Assembly: GCA_022702545.1 (NCBI GenBank) | Contig: JAHRBC010000001.1 | Coordinates: forward strand, 9,300,001-9,364,000 | DNA length: 64,000 bases | Origin: Phycomyces nitens | Lineage: Eukaryota > Mucoromycota > Mucoromycetes > Mucorales > Phycomycetaceae | Reading direction: 5' to 3' | Shown: one piece after another, positions 1 through 11,742 of the stretch | Position numbering within the stretch: the first letter of the stretch is position 1 | Layout: every line of letters begins with the position of its first letter | The notes under the pieces: generated by a model | Seen by the model: only the letters and a program-made list of their open reading frames with translations | Told to the model about the DNA's origin: nothing | Database searches by the model: none | Program-made: the position numbers and the translations under genes

Positions 1-754
1 CGGGTACACATACAACTCACACTGCCACAGTGATAACCAGCAATTATATGACGGGAACTCTAATTACAAGGGAATTTGAATAATAGTATATAAGCAATCA
101 TAATATTCTTTCTTCAATAAATAACACTCTCACAGTATTCTTATTTCCCTTAAAAGATACTAACAAACCATATGCCACAACAAGATTTGACTTTTGCATT
201 GGGCATTTTCCACTTGATAAACAAGCTCTCGGTTGTTTTCTTCATTCAATTTCCCGAAAAATGGAAAGGCTTCTTCCCGGCAAGTTCATATACGCTTGCT
301 GTATAAGCATACCCTTGATCATCTTAAAGGACCTATGGCTCCTGCCCGTATACATCACTAGAGCATAATGGAGCCTCCACTAAGCTGCATTCTTGGCTTT
401 AAATAATCTGCTTCATAAACTCGGGGCTAAACACACGTGTTTCTACCTTTCGGAAAAAGCATAACTCTCGACTAATCGCTCCGGATGACACACTCCCATC
501 TTTGATTAGCTTTATTGGAGTGATGAAAAATCTTAATCGCTTCATCTAATGTGCTTTTAATAGCCGTGGCTCGCATACAAGTTGCTGTTTTGTTGAGACA
601 TGCCGTGATTCGAATGAGGAAAGCGCCTTTAAAAAAATTATGGTGCTGACTCTTTATTTTGTGAGGTTTAAATCAATTGTCCTTAATCTTGGTATGGGTC
701 TGTACGAATATTAAATCAAAGAAAGAAATATTTAGAGAATAAAACTATCTAAAA
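1..754. other. Intergenic, nothing recognised
   Basis: AT-rich sequence without a convincing reading frame, splice-bounded exon or RNA gene. The only open stretches are short and out of context. It could hold the end of a gene lying to the left of the window, but no family motif is visible. Confidence 0.5.
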
Positions 755-841
755 GTCTCTGTGAGATTCGAACTCACGGTATTCCAACCAAGGCCAGAAA
801 ACTGCCTGTCAAGTCAACCAAAGTCAACTATAGACCGAGAC
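755..841 (-). repeat. tRNA-like element, probably pseudo-tRNA or SINE head
   Basis: On the minus strand this 87-nt segment has a good T arm (stem GTGAG/CTCAC around TTCGAAT) and acceptor ends GTCTC and GAGAC that pair. The anticodon region gives only a four-pair stem, with a pyrimidine after the would-be anticodon where a purine is expected, and the D arm is irregular. The length would suit a class II (Ser/Leu) tRNA, but the defects argue for a decayed tRNA or a tRNA-derived SINE head. A covariance-model search would decide. Confidence 0.45.
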
Positions 842-1039
842 AGGATGTTCAAAAGAACAACAAAATTCAAAAGACTAGGGCTATTCCTCACTGTTTTAAG
901 CAACAAAGGCTATATTCAGTTACGAGACCCCGCCTCTTTCGTTTCATCTAAACGCGATTTTACATTCTCTGGATTAACATTATCAAAGTACTCTTGGGTA
1001 TAACTACTAGAGTAGTATAACCAAAAGCGATGAATATAG

Positions 1040-1125
1040 TCTTGTAGCCCAGAGGACTACGGGCGAGAATTGAACATTGTTTCCAGCGCAAGATAATGGC
1101 CTAAAGACGTTCAGCCAAAATCCTG
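1040..1125 (-). repeat. Degenerate tRNA-like element
   Basis: Read on the minus strand it carries a B-box-like GTTCAATTC and an A-box-like TGGCTGAAC at roughly tRNA spacing, but the stems are broken. It lies between a better tRNA-like element and two SINE-like copies, so it is best read as another decayed tRNA-derived repeat. Weak call. Confidence 0.3.
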
Positions 1126-1436
1126 ACAAGCACATCTTCACAGCACCTGGTTCCATTAACCGACCACGAGAGATTGGAGGCTTGAATAAAGTATGACTTT
1201 ATACACTGTTACGATATTGATTGCCGGACAGCAAGAGATTGGCCAGATATCACAACGGCCATGTACCACACTCAGGGCTGAAATCCCTACTCAGGCTTGG
1301 TAAAAGTACGGCCCAACTTGAGAAGACAGTTATACCCCAGACACAGAAGTGCCTCTCGCACAGGCTGAGTTGGTTTGATTGCCAATAGATAAAACTTGGA
1401 AAATAAAAATCAATGAAACCCCCTAATAAATAAATT

Positions 1437-1545
1437 TGAAAAATTAAAAAAAAATTAAAAAAAATTAAAAAATAGTAATAGTCTACTAAGCTCTCCTTCT
1501 TAGTAGACTGGAATCTTTGAGGCCACCAAAGTGTCAGACATTTAT
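1437..1545 (-). repeat. SINE-like element, copy 1 (3' part)
   Basis: It matches the 3' half of the copy at 1697-1946: an A-rich tract (T-rich on the element strand), a hairpin with 9-bp arms at 1482-1490 and 1499-1507, and a following block (TGGAATC...GGCCACC.AAGT) that agrees at about three quarters of positions. The tRNA-like head of this copy is not recognisable, so it is truncated or decayed. Confidence 0.55.
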
Positions 1546-1696
1546 GATGGCTGAGTAGGTTTAGAAAAGATATAAAAGAGGACAATATTTCATTGAATGA
1601 AAAAGAATCTATCATTCTATCCTCGTTTACGATTCCCAGTGGGTTTGGTCAATATTGGGTGTATTATAGCATTGAAAGAACAATACAGATCCAAAA

Positions 1697-1946
1697 CGAC
1701 AAAAAATAAATAAAAAAAAAATGCAACAGTACTCTACCAAGCTAAGCTTGGTAGATTGGAATCCCCGCGGCCACCGAAGTCCAAGCTGAGACTTGGCCAA
1801 AGTCCCAGGTACTGCCCCAGTATATAACCCAGTCGGCGAAAGCGTCTTTTCCCCAATTTCCAAGCCCGAGGATCGAACCCCCGACCTGAACATTGAAAAT
1901 CCAACGCCTCAACCAACCGAGTCATACACCAGTATTACCGGTGTAT
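1697..1946 (-). repeat. tRNA-derived SINE-like element, copy 2
   Basis: The minus strand begins with a tRNA-like head (about 1929-1860). It has an A-box-like TGGTTGAGG, a B-box GGTTCGATCC and an anticodon-like stem. A roughly 100-nt unrelated body follows, then a perfect 11-bp-arm hairpin at 1733-1755 and a T-rich run that could act as a Pol III terminator. The start is bordered by an imperfect palindrome at 1924-1946. Head, body and short terminal structure are the layout of a SINE. It has a second copy 250 bp away in the same orientation. Confidence 0.6.
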
Positions 1947-3545
1947 AGAAAATTAAGAAATACGTGCAACTCTTTGCTTGCCTTTTATGGTAAAATACTC
2001 TTTATAGTGTCTGATGGGTTTCTACACTCAAAATAATAATATAGAATCTTTACATCTGTAGCTAATCACCAAGTCTCATGCTAATCCATCCCATCCTATC
2101 CCATCTCACTTTATTTTTGTTTTTCTGCTGCTTCCTCTAGTGCATTTTAAATATATCAAAAAAAGTCTTTGAAGCTAATGCAGTAGATTCCCATTGAGAT
2201 TACCCTTTTTTTTACATAATCTACTGAATCAATATTCTGCCAGCAGCAAAAAAATACCAAGTATTTCTCGCATTAGCCAATGTTCAAGAAGAAAGGAAAC
2301 AATGAACTTGCATTCATCCGTCCCTCTTGTTTTCTCTATAAAAACTATTTGAATTCTTGAAATCAATATCGGTTTAATTAACGCGGTGTACTCGAACCAA
2401 AGACCAACGATAAAAAGTCATTATTAAAAATAAATAAATAGTATAGCAAGGTATCTTCTATGTCAACGACAAGAAAATAAACTAGACCAGAACAATGTTA
2501 AACAAAAATAGGTGCAGTAGATCCTCTTTTCACAATTTTTTTTGCTAGTGTAATTAAGCTGGTGTCGAGTTGATGATGGAAAAGTGCATTTGATACCCCA
2601 AAGGACATCAAACTATTCATTTAATATACAGACTGGCTATAAAATCAGTGAGTTTGTCAATTCCCTGCAATATTTGCTCATATATATATATTCCTTTTTC
2701 ACGCCACATAAAGCTGTAATATTAAAAAGATGTAAGGATGAACCTGGGATGTTCTATACTGCCTATCAAATAGTCTTCATTTGAATTGAATTGAAACCCT
2801 CTGAAATAGATTGGACTGTAATATGAGCCAAGGTCAATCTAACCTACAATACTAAAGCAATTGAGAGAGACTCTGACCAAAGAGTGGATAAGTATGGGAT
2901 AAGAATTGTTGTTGTTGTTGTTGTTTTCGTGTATTATATATATCACTATTTTTAAAAAGTATATAAAGGTAGATCTATCTCATATTTAATAAATGCATTG
3001 CTTCTATTATATAAACTATACATGATATAACTTATAATTACAGGTTGCTAAATTGATTTCTTGTATGTATCAATAATAAAATCACTGTAAAGACATGTCT
3101 TTCATTTGTACTTTATTCCCAAGCTTACAATTTCTCGATTTATTAGTGACCCTGTATATACCTAAAAAATCAGAACAATGACTTTTTGAATCCTTGACTC
3201 TGAGGACATCCCGGAAAAGCAATCCTGATAAAGATTATATAATATTTCGCTGTAATAATGTTAAAAAATAGAATATCGGTTTTAAGCAGTTATCATAAAC
3301 ATAAAATAAATTCAATATATAAAAAAAGACATTAATCTATTGATATTAAAGGCGTATGGATATTGATATGCCACGTTGAAGATGTGCTTTTTATACATGA
3401 AAGTCGAAGAAATAAATACAAAAAGGGAAATGCCTTGTTTGATGTAAAGAGTTAAAGAGAGAGAGAGAGAGGTAGTGTTGTGTAAAGTGCAAAATAGAGT
3501 ATAGAAAAAAAAATGTCTAAAACGATGTAATATTATTATGATTTT
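1947..3545. other. Intergenic, nothing recognised
   Basis: About 1.6 kb of AT-rich DNA with a (TTG)n run near 2908 and a (GA)n run near 3456. The last 100-200 bases are probably the 3' UTR of the minus-strand DBP10 gene. No gene or RNA was recognised. Confidence 0.5.
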
Positions 3546-6500
3546 TTAACGCTTTCCCTTGTAGCTACCCTTCTTGGGAGAACGGTTCGACTTTTCTTTT
3601 CTCTTATCCTTCTCAACACGACCCTTGCGAATCTGACTTGCGTTCTTCAATTCACTACGAACATTGCGACCACCAACACGTTTCTGACCCATTGGTGCCT
3701 TTCCACCAGCCTTTCCACCCTTGTTTTCACCACGATGAGGCTGGTCGGCTTGACCACCCTGGCGCTTCTTCATCTTACGATCATAATCAAGAGCGAGAGG
3801 ATCAAGGGGCTTGGCTTCGTCGTTACGTTGATGACGGAACTTCTTCTGGTTCATGTTGCGTGCAGATGCCAGCTCTTGCTCACCAGCACGGGGCAGATCA
3901 ATATGTGTCTTCTTGCTCCATTCGTTGAATCGTCCACTCTTGAAGGAAGCAGAAATCAAAGCACCACTCTCGGTACGGATCATCTTCTTGTTGTCTGCAC
4001 CAATACCCATACCCTTGACAAAGTTCTTCTTCTTGGCATCCCATCTCAGTTGGTTCTTGTTGGATGTCATGGTATCGTTCTCATCACCAATCAAGTCAAG
4101 TTGGGCCTTGGCAGCCTGTTCCACAAAGTTGCCAGTAGTGTTCATAGAGTAACCACGTTCAGTGTTGGCATCCTTTTGAGTATAATCAATATAGAACTGC
4201 TCATCACGATAAGACTCCTTGGTTTCTAAAGAAATAAATTCGAGTAAGTACCGTTTTCTTTAGCCAACAAAAGGAAACCACTTTGTTTTTTTATATATAG
4301 AAAAAATAAACTTACTCTTTTCTTTCTTGCTGGGGATATGGAAGGCTGATGCAAGTTCTTCCTCACCGACATCTTCGCCCAAATCCTCCTTCTCTGCTTC
4401 AGCCTTCTCCTTGGTCTGCTCCGCTGCTTTAGCGGCAGCCTTTTGTGTACGCTGTGCATTGATGATACTGCCAACTGTCTCTCTGCGCTGACGCATAACA
4501 AGAGTACCAGCGGTAGCCTTCTTTAAACCACGCTGTCCAACCTCAAAGATTGTCTATAAACATGTCGTAAGGCATATATTAGTTGATGTTTATTACAAGC
4601 TCTTGTATATTTACCTCGGCAGGACGGAATCCAGAAATCTGGTTGATCAAAGCCAAACGCTCCTGTTCTGGTGCACTGCTGTTCTCCTCGTTAACTAATT
4701 ATTATTATTTTTTTAAAAAAAAGCATAGACCTAAATGTTAACACACTATATTCTTCTCATTCGTTATTTCTTTTATGCACAAGACTTACCCAACAAGGGG
4801 TGCATTTCCAAATAAGCTTCACTCTTCATCACCTTTTTTGCACGGGTGTAGCTCTCGGGTGCAGCGCGGGGCTTTGTACGGTTGTAAAGGCCAAACGCAT
4901 TAATGGCAGTCTTTTGGATACCCTGAAGACCGGCATCTTCCTCAACACGTTGGAATACCCACGAAATATCATCGTTCAAAGAATCCTTGGGCAAAGAACC
5001 AATAACTAGTTCGGTTGTATAATCAGGCTTCTTGTTTGTTGAGCTACCGACTACCAGAGGACGGGTCAAGAAGAGTTCAAGATCAACCAGGTAAGGGAGC
5101 TCCTCGGATGTGACCAAAGAATAGGCCCAACCACGACGACCGGCACGAGCAGCACGACCGACACGATGGACAAACACCTTTGATGAACCACTGAAATCGT
5201 AATTGATGACATTTTCAAGAATAGGAATATCGATACCACGAGCAGCAACATCTGTTACTACCAAGAGGTTGGTAATACCAGTGCGGAAACGAGTGATCTG
5301 GATGTTACGAGCAGTCTGGTCAAGAGAACCATAGACATACGACACATTGTAGCCAGACATGGTCAAGATGGTGGAAAGGTATTCGACGTGATGTTTTGTA
5401 GATACGAAAAGAATTGTCTGATGGTCCTCAGCAGTGGCAACCTGGCGCTTCTTCTTGTGTTTCTTGTCAAAAAGCACACTGTCATCTACCACGGGCTTCT
5501 TGGGAAGCTTGATCACCGAACGCAACAAGTACAAGAGTGCAGCTTCCTTTTCGACTTCCTTGACGGCAAAGAATGCCATTTCAAGATCTCTACTGATCTT
5601 GGTATCCACATCCAAACGGACGAGTGTAGGCTCCTGGAGACCAGCCTTTGCAAAATCCACCAGCATTTTGGGAAGGGTGGCAGAGAAAAGGAGAGTCTGA
5701 CGACTGGGAGGCAGACGGGAAAGAATTTCGTGCAACTGGACAGCGAAACCCATCTCGAAAAGACGATCAGCTTCATCAAAGACGACGTATTCAATAGTAC
5801 GCAGATCCAACTCCATCTCAACAGCCAAATGAAGCAAACGACCGGGAGTGGCGATCAAGATATCGGGATTGCTTGCGATCATGTTAAACTGATCATCCAA
5901 ACTGTCACCACCAACAAGCGAACAACTGCGGATATCAGTGTATTTTCCGAGTTCCTTGCAGACCTTTTGGGTCTGGAGAGCCAGTTCACGGGAGGGTGAA
6001 AGTACCAAACCTCTGGCACCAACCTTTGCCGAGTGAGTCTTGAGACGCTCCAACATGGGGATCAAGAAAGCAGCAGTCTTTCCAGAACCTGTGCGGGCCA
6101 TACCCACTACATCATCACCCTGCATTACAAGGGGAATACATCTACGCTGAATTGGAGTAGGGACCTTGAAACCCTTGTGAAGAATGGCTTTGTAAATAGG
6201 ATGGCTAAGACCCATGGACTGGAAGCCACCAGATTTCTTGTTCTTGCGGTTTGCAGCCAAAGTCTCGGTGGCAATAAACTTGGCTTCATCGCCACTGTCC
6301 TCACTATCTTCCATGGTAATAGGTGCTGGCTTGGGAGTAGAAGCAGCTACACGGACAGCGGGCTGGGCGGCAGGGGTTGTAGTCAAGTTGCTGAACATGT
6401 CCATCTCGAGATCCGAATCTTCATCTTCATCATCGTCATTGTGGTTAGTGTTGTAAGAGGTGGGTTTGCGAGGGACGATCTCGAAATCAGAGTCTTCTTC

Positions 6501-6740
6501 ATCTTCCTTTTTAGAAAACTTTTTCTTTTGGTATTCCTGACGTCTCTGCTTCGTCTTGGATCGCTCAACCGGGGCATTTGTTACTGATTCTTCTGTCTTG
6601 GGTTTTGATTCGCGTTTGATTGCTCGATTGACCTTGTTGGTCTTGTTGGCCTTTCCGATCTTGTTGATCTTCTTATTGGCCACCTTTGTAGAGGTCGTAG
6701 GCTTCTTGGCCGTCTTGCTGGTAGGTTTTTTGGGTGCCAT
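3546..6740 (-). CDS. DBP10: DEAD-box ATP-dependent RNA helicase Dbp10 (DDX54)
   Basis: Nucleolar RNA helicase for 60S ribosomal subunit assembly. Four exons: 6740-4790, 4694-4615, 4553-4316, 4225-3546, giving about 982 residues, close to yeast Dbp10 (995). A Lys-rich and acidic N-terminus (to about residue 170) leads into the helicase core. Its motifs are ARTGSGKT (I), PSRELA (Ia), [16 protein letters not shown] (II), SAT (III), a domain-2 segment with ARGIDIP (V) and [10 protein letters not shown] (VI). [11 protein letters not shown] is typical of this family. The last exon holds the DBP10CT region, with the conserved stretch ending in DANTERGYS, then a very basic tail. The ATG begins a Lys/Pro-rich leader and lies in a 289-bp divergent promoter shared with the RGD1-like gene. 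Confidence 0.95.
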
Positions 6741-7029
6741 GATCGTCTCTACAATTCTTTTTTTTTAATAAAAAAAAACTCCCCTTTTTTTTTTCTTGAT
6801 AAATTATGCTCAGTTTTGCGCACATATACATATTTGTGGTGGCTTGGCAATTCCCTTTTTTGGACGGGCGGTAGTTGGCATAATCTGCATTTTGGTAGAC
6901 TCCATAAATGGATATATATGTATATATATTCTTTCCCCTATTCTTGATAAAAAAAAATCTCTGCTTTTTGTTCTCTCTCTCTCTCTTTCTTTCTTATATA
7001 CATATCTCTCTAGTTACCTTTGAATAATC

Positions 7030-9567
7030 ATGACAATAGAAGAACCAAAGACATATGGACGTGCTTCAACAAAAGAGGCCGCCAAAACAACCAATACCAC
7101 TAGTGAACGATCAGAAAACAGCCTAGAGAATTCAGACGCGGTCTCTCAATTGATAGACATGGAGGTAGGCTTTTGTCTTGAGCCTTGATAGATATGACCA
7201 AAGGAAGGGTAGAATCGAAATTGATTTTATTATTATTTTTAATATTATTATTATTCCTGGCAGCTTGGGAATGCATGTTTGCTGGACAAGGTGAAGCAGG
7301 ACATGCAGTCGGTCAAAGTAAAGTAAAACAAATAGATATAAATCAATAATCACAGAGCAACCAATGGGTAATATTCATATTCTACCAAAAAAACACACGC
7401 AATTTTTGTTCCAAGGACATATCCTTTTTTCTAAAGAAACGCGCCTTGATCGAAGAAGAGTATGGGAGGCAGATGATTAAGCTTACCCAGTCAATGCTAG
7501 AGACAGTCGACAAATCTCCACTTCGGACAGGGTGAGATGGATATAGTAGACCATCATGGCTAGATAAAGAAACTTACTGAATGTATTGGCCTTTAGGACC
7601 TTGTCAGATTCATGGTCTGCTTATCTCAAGGTGCATGAAAATGTGGGAGAGAATCGGGTCAGGTTCTCTCAGGACATTGTCGACATTTCAGACGATCTCT
7701 TGTTTCTCTACAGAGACACTGAAAAATCGCGAAAGCAGGTAAAATAAAGAGGTTGTGTTTGGTTGTGTTTTTTTTTCTTTTTTTTTCTATATGGACTTGT
7801 TTACATACCACTGATTGACGTGTTATTCCCATTAGATCAAGGATATTGGAATTAGACACGAAAGGTTATTGGGAGACGCAGATATAGCACTTGAAAAGGT
7901 AGAATAGAAAATTAAGGAGGAAAAGAGAGCATGCTGATCTGGATGCAATAGGTCAAACAAAGGTATGACCAGATGAGTGAGGAGTGGGAAAAGGCCATAT
8001 TGCAAAAGAATGGCGAGGCCGTAACTGTCACCAAAAAGGCGATTTTCAAATCAAACAAGACTCAGGCACAGGTATATAGTTTCCTATTATTATTATTATT
8101 ATTATTATTATTGTTTGTATTTAACCAACATTTGTGTATGTATATATAGCTGGGTAAAATGGAGGAAGAAGCACGCACAAAGGCAGCAATAGCAGATCAG
8201 GCCTATCGTCACCAGCTAAAACTTACAAACCAAGCCCGTAATGATTATTATACCGTCCACCTTCCAAAGATCATTACAGTAAAGTTTAGGAATTCAAATA
8301 TTGGATACATGTTCTCATGTGTCGTGGATCATTTTAGGATCTCAAGGCAGTAGGAGACGAGTGTTGTGTTGCAACAAGGTACCAGCTTGCACGATATGCC
8401 TATAGATTTGAACAAGCATTGGTGGCAGATGGTATGGAGATTGATCCTGAAGATGGTGAGTTTGTCTTTGCAATGTAAATAAAGCAATTATAATGGCTGG
8501 TTTGGTAAACATGTATGTCATTTTGTTTAGGAATTGGCTTGCGATCTCTGGCAGAAAAGATTGACCATGTTGGGGATCTTAATGGATATATCCAGTCCTG
8601 CCAAGCCCGTGTGGCAAAGGTCCATAAACTAGACATTCCATTCAAGGAATACAGCATGGTGAGAATATACACAGCAATAATATTTAAAGTCTAATGCAAA
8701 TCTGGTTCAATTCTCTAGTCTGCTTCTGCACTTCAAGTACTAAACCCAAACCCTGTGTTTGGTGTATCTCTGGATGAATTGATGGAACGTACAGGCACGG
8801 AAGTACCTTTAATTGTCCTTAAATGCACAGAGGCAGTTGAGCGATATGGCCTCCATAGTACGGGCATATACCGTCTATCAGGAACAAATAGCCAGATTCT
8901 CAAACTCAAGATGGCCTTTGATCGAGGCAAGTGAACCAAGGGTTTATAAAAGTACATATTAAAAAAAAACCATTATTGCTTAGACGCCAATGCCGTGGAT
9001 TTCAATTCGGAAGAGTATATGTGTGATGTTAACAATATAACCAGTGTATTGAAGCTATGGTTTCGCGAGTTGCCTGATCCTTTGCTGCCTCGACACATGT
9101 ATAATGATTTTATCAGTAAAGCAAGTAAGATTCTCGCTAGAGTCAATCCAAATACGATACTCACCTTGATTTGGGTGCCTTTGACCCAGTTGAAATTGGA
9201 GATGAGCGAAAGAGAGTATTGGCCTTTCATACCCTAATCAACGAACTTTCGGATGCCCATTACTCTACCTTGAAGCATCTAATGTGCCACTTGAACAAGT
9301 AAGTTTTTTGTTTTTTGGTTAATTAGCAAAACAAAAAAAGAGTTTCTCAATTAACCATATTAAAGAATACAAGCAAATGAGGAGCACAATCGAATGGGAA
9401 TAAGTAACCTAGCGACCATCTTTGGTCTCACACTGATGGGGAATGATACAGACGATCCAAGGCAAGGATCTCCTACTGAACAGGACAATAGACGACTAGC
9501 AGAGATGCAATACAATGTCTGTGTAGTCCATACAATTCTCGAATACTATGACTTGATCTTTGAATAA
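7030..9567 (+). CDS. RGD1: F-BAR and RhoGAP domain protein, Rgd1-like
   Basis: GTPase-activating protein for Rho-family GTPases that binds curved membrane through its F-BAR domain; in yeast Rgd1 acts on Rho3/Rho4 at sites of polarised growth. Fourteen exons: 7030-7164, 7264-7317, 7356-7367, 7416-7531, 7597-7738, 7836-7898, 7952-8071, 8150-8278, 8338-8455, 8531-8658, 8719-8926, 8984-9124, 9190-9298, 9366-9567, about 558 residues. The F-BAR part includes FFLKKRALIEEEYGR (residues about 70-84); the RhoGAP part runs from VFGVSLDEL to the end and has the arginine-finger motif GIYRLSGTN and the segment FRELPDPLLP. Exon 3 is a 12-nt microexon, and intron 11 uses a GC donor at 8927 (a GT alternative breaks the frame). 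The stop is 113 bp from that of RPN13, which converges. Confidence 0.9.
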
Positions 9568-9680
9568 CGGTGCTAAAAATCCATCAATATATTTCTCTGT
9601 ATCAGTTCTTTTATATTTATATGTAAAGGACATTTTGCCCTGACAATAAAATTGTGTTTTTCTCTAAGGCAGACAGTAGT

Positions 9681-11227
9681 TTATTCATTTTCGTCCATAG
9701 CATCATCTTCTTCTTGACGCCTGGCTTGTCTCTCAAGAGCACGCAAGAATGATTCAATGTCTACACAGAAAGTCAGTCTTGACTTTTTATTAATCCAAAT
9801 TACTTACTGTGATCGTCTGCTTCCAATTGAGTCGAGAGATGGTCGAGATCTCCGTTGGCCAATGCGGCATTTAATGTGTAAAGAGCATGGTAAAAGTCTG
9901 TGCTCTGTGAAATCTGGCGGACTTCTTCTGTCGAACTAGGGCTCTGGCGGACAAAAGGGAACAAGGCCAATCTCATGGCATCGTACTTTAAGAGAGGAAA
10001 CAAAGATTCGGGAGAGACTGCATCGCTAGTAGTCAGCCGAAGAGCCTGAGGTTCACCCTCTAGAAAGAAATTAAACTCCTTGTAAGCAGCTATTGATATT
10101 AAACTTTTTTTCAAGGCAATAATTTACCTGCTTCTCTGGTCTGTTCCATGACTCGACGCAGTTCTACAAGGTTTGCATCAGACAGGGTTCCATTCTCTCT
10201 ACGGAGACCGGACAAAACACCCGGCAGACCACTAGCCTGCAGAGGGGACGAAAGTCTGCCCCTTTTTGCCCAAAATAACGATAATAATAATAATGATAGT
10301 GTGAGGACCATTCTGCAAAGATCAAAAAAAAGACACTATCCCAAGACTCTTTCTCCTTATTACCCCAAGGTTCCAGCCGACTGGAGGAATTGCAACAGAT
10401 TTTCCTGGGTCATGTTGATATCTAGATTGATTCCCGAGAATAAGCTGGGTCAGTGTTTGGATCTCTCGATAGATATATGTACATATAGCCATATCATTAC
10501 GCTCAAAGGGTTAGATTACCATGCCCATCACCGAGAATCTGCAGGAGATCCGAGGGAGATTCGCCTCCAAAGCCTAAATCGCCTGCAGAATCCATATAAC
10601 TCTGAGGATCATTGATCAACTGGTTCACACGCTCAACCAGAGCCTTGTCCTTATCCTCATTTTTGTCCTGCATCCAAAAGAACAGCTTTTGGTCCGAGGA
10701 TCTAAACTTGAGCAGATACACACGGCCAGTAGTGCATTCCTCCACCTTGACCAACTCGGCTTCTTCAGGGAAAATGATGAGATCCTTTATGTAAAGACAA
10801 ACACATACACTTGATAAGTATAAACCGAAATAAAATATTTAAAAAAAAAGTGCATTGTACACTAAAACACATTTTGTACCATATAAAAACTATAAAATTC
10901 TAGTGGTTGATCTTTACTTCTTCAGGTGTACTGGACTTGCGTTCTTTCCAGTAGAAATGCATCAACTGGTCGTCACTCTGGATAAATGGAACAAGATTGT
11001 ATGGTTTAGAGCGAGGATGGTTAATCTATACTGAGAAATGTACTTGATCCATATAAATAGTGCTGCAAAAGTTCAAAAGATGAGTCTTTAATTATTATTA
11101 TTATTTTATAAAATAAAACGTACCCCTTACGGACGTCGGGCACAAGCTTGTTGGCTTGGCGAATGCACTTTCCAGCATTAAACTGGACAAGATGACCTTG
11201 TGGTTGGGCCGTTGGGAAGAAGCTCAT
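9681..11227 (-). CDS. RPN13: Proteasomal ubiquitin receptor Rpn13 (ADRM1)
   Basis: Subunit of the 19S proteasome cap that binds ubiquitin and recruits the deubiquitinase UCH37. Eight exons: 11227-11124, 11062-11044, 10977-10918, 10784-10520, 10421-10364, 10231-10128, 10059-9808, 9760-9681, about 313 residues. The N-terminal Pru domain is clear (QFNAGKC near residue 15, then KGTIYMDQ, LMHFYWKER, LFFWMQD). The C-terminal half has the helical DEUBAD-type segment (LNAALANGDLDHL), so it is the long animal-type Rpn13 rather than the Pru-only yeast form. Exon 2 is only 19 nt. The start of exon 6 is the least certain junction; the site chosen removes a hydrophobic, low-complexity read-through and keeps frame. 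Confidence 0.88.
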
Positions 11228-11742
11228 TGGTATAAGCTAATAGAGATGATCAGAGGGAATAAGACCAAAAAAAGAACAAGCTATATATAAAATAAAATAT
11301 AAAGGGCATAGCTGGGTGACGCGTCTGCGGCAGTTGAATACAGTGTGGTGAGTTTGGCTTAAAAAGCATAAAAGCCATCATGCTATCTTGGAGCCCTCCA
11401 AAGTGTGATGTGCACCATAAAGACACTGTATGCTGGGCTATTTAACCTATCCAGTATTGATCCTGACCATATCATGGACAGAAAATCAAGTATTATATAT
11501 ATATATAAATATAAATACATGTATTTATAAATGCATATGATTTACAGAGTAAAGAAAACAAGGGGAAGTGCAAGAGATAAAATAGACTTGCTTGGACATT
11601 GGGAAACATAAAGTGACGTACGAATCTTTTTTATATATCACAATAATAATAATAATAATTAACATTTTTATTTTTATTTTTATTTCTTTCTTTTTTAAAC
11701 CTTCTTCTCATCATATATATTTTTATATATATTCATTTCACA
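11228..11742. promoter_or_regulatory. Divergent promoter region between RPN13 and SEC17
   Basis: 515 bp between the two start codons, AT-rich with (AT)n near 11495 and (AAT)n near 11644. No specific factor site is claimed. Confidence 0.4.

Noticed and set aside
2584..2784. 66-codon open frame on the plus strand
   Set aside because: No recognisable motif, AT-rich composition, isolated in an intergenic region.
5388..5999. 203-codon open frame on the plus strand
   Set aside because: Antisense to the DBP10 helicase core, with no family motif or splice context.
8085..8112. Regular ATT array considered as a CRISPR-like or satellite repeat
   Set aside because: Plain trinucleotide microsatellite inside an intron; no spacer structure. 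The same holds for other ATT, TTG and AT runs in the window.
9125..9189. Frameshift in the RhoGAP domain of the RGD1-like gene
   Set aside because: A 65-nt intron (GTAAGA to CCCAG) explains it and restores the RhoGAP consensus ISKAIEIGDERKR.
10232..10311. Hydrophobic leader (MVLTLSLLLLSLFW...) as part of RPN13
   Set aside because: It is translation of an ATT-rich intron; a later AG acceptor keeps frame and joins to the conserved part.
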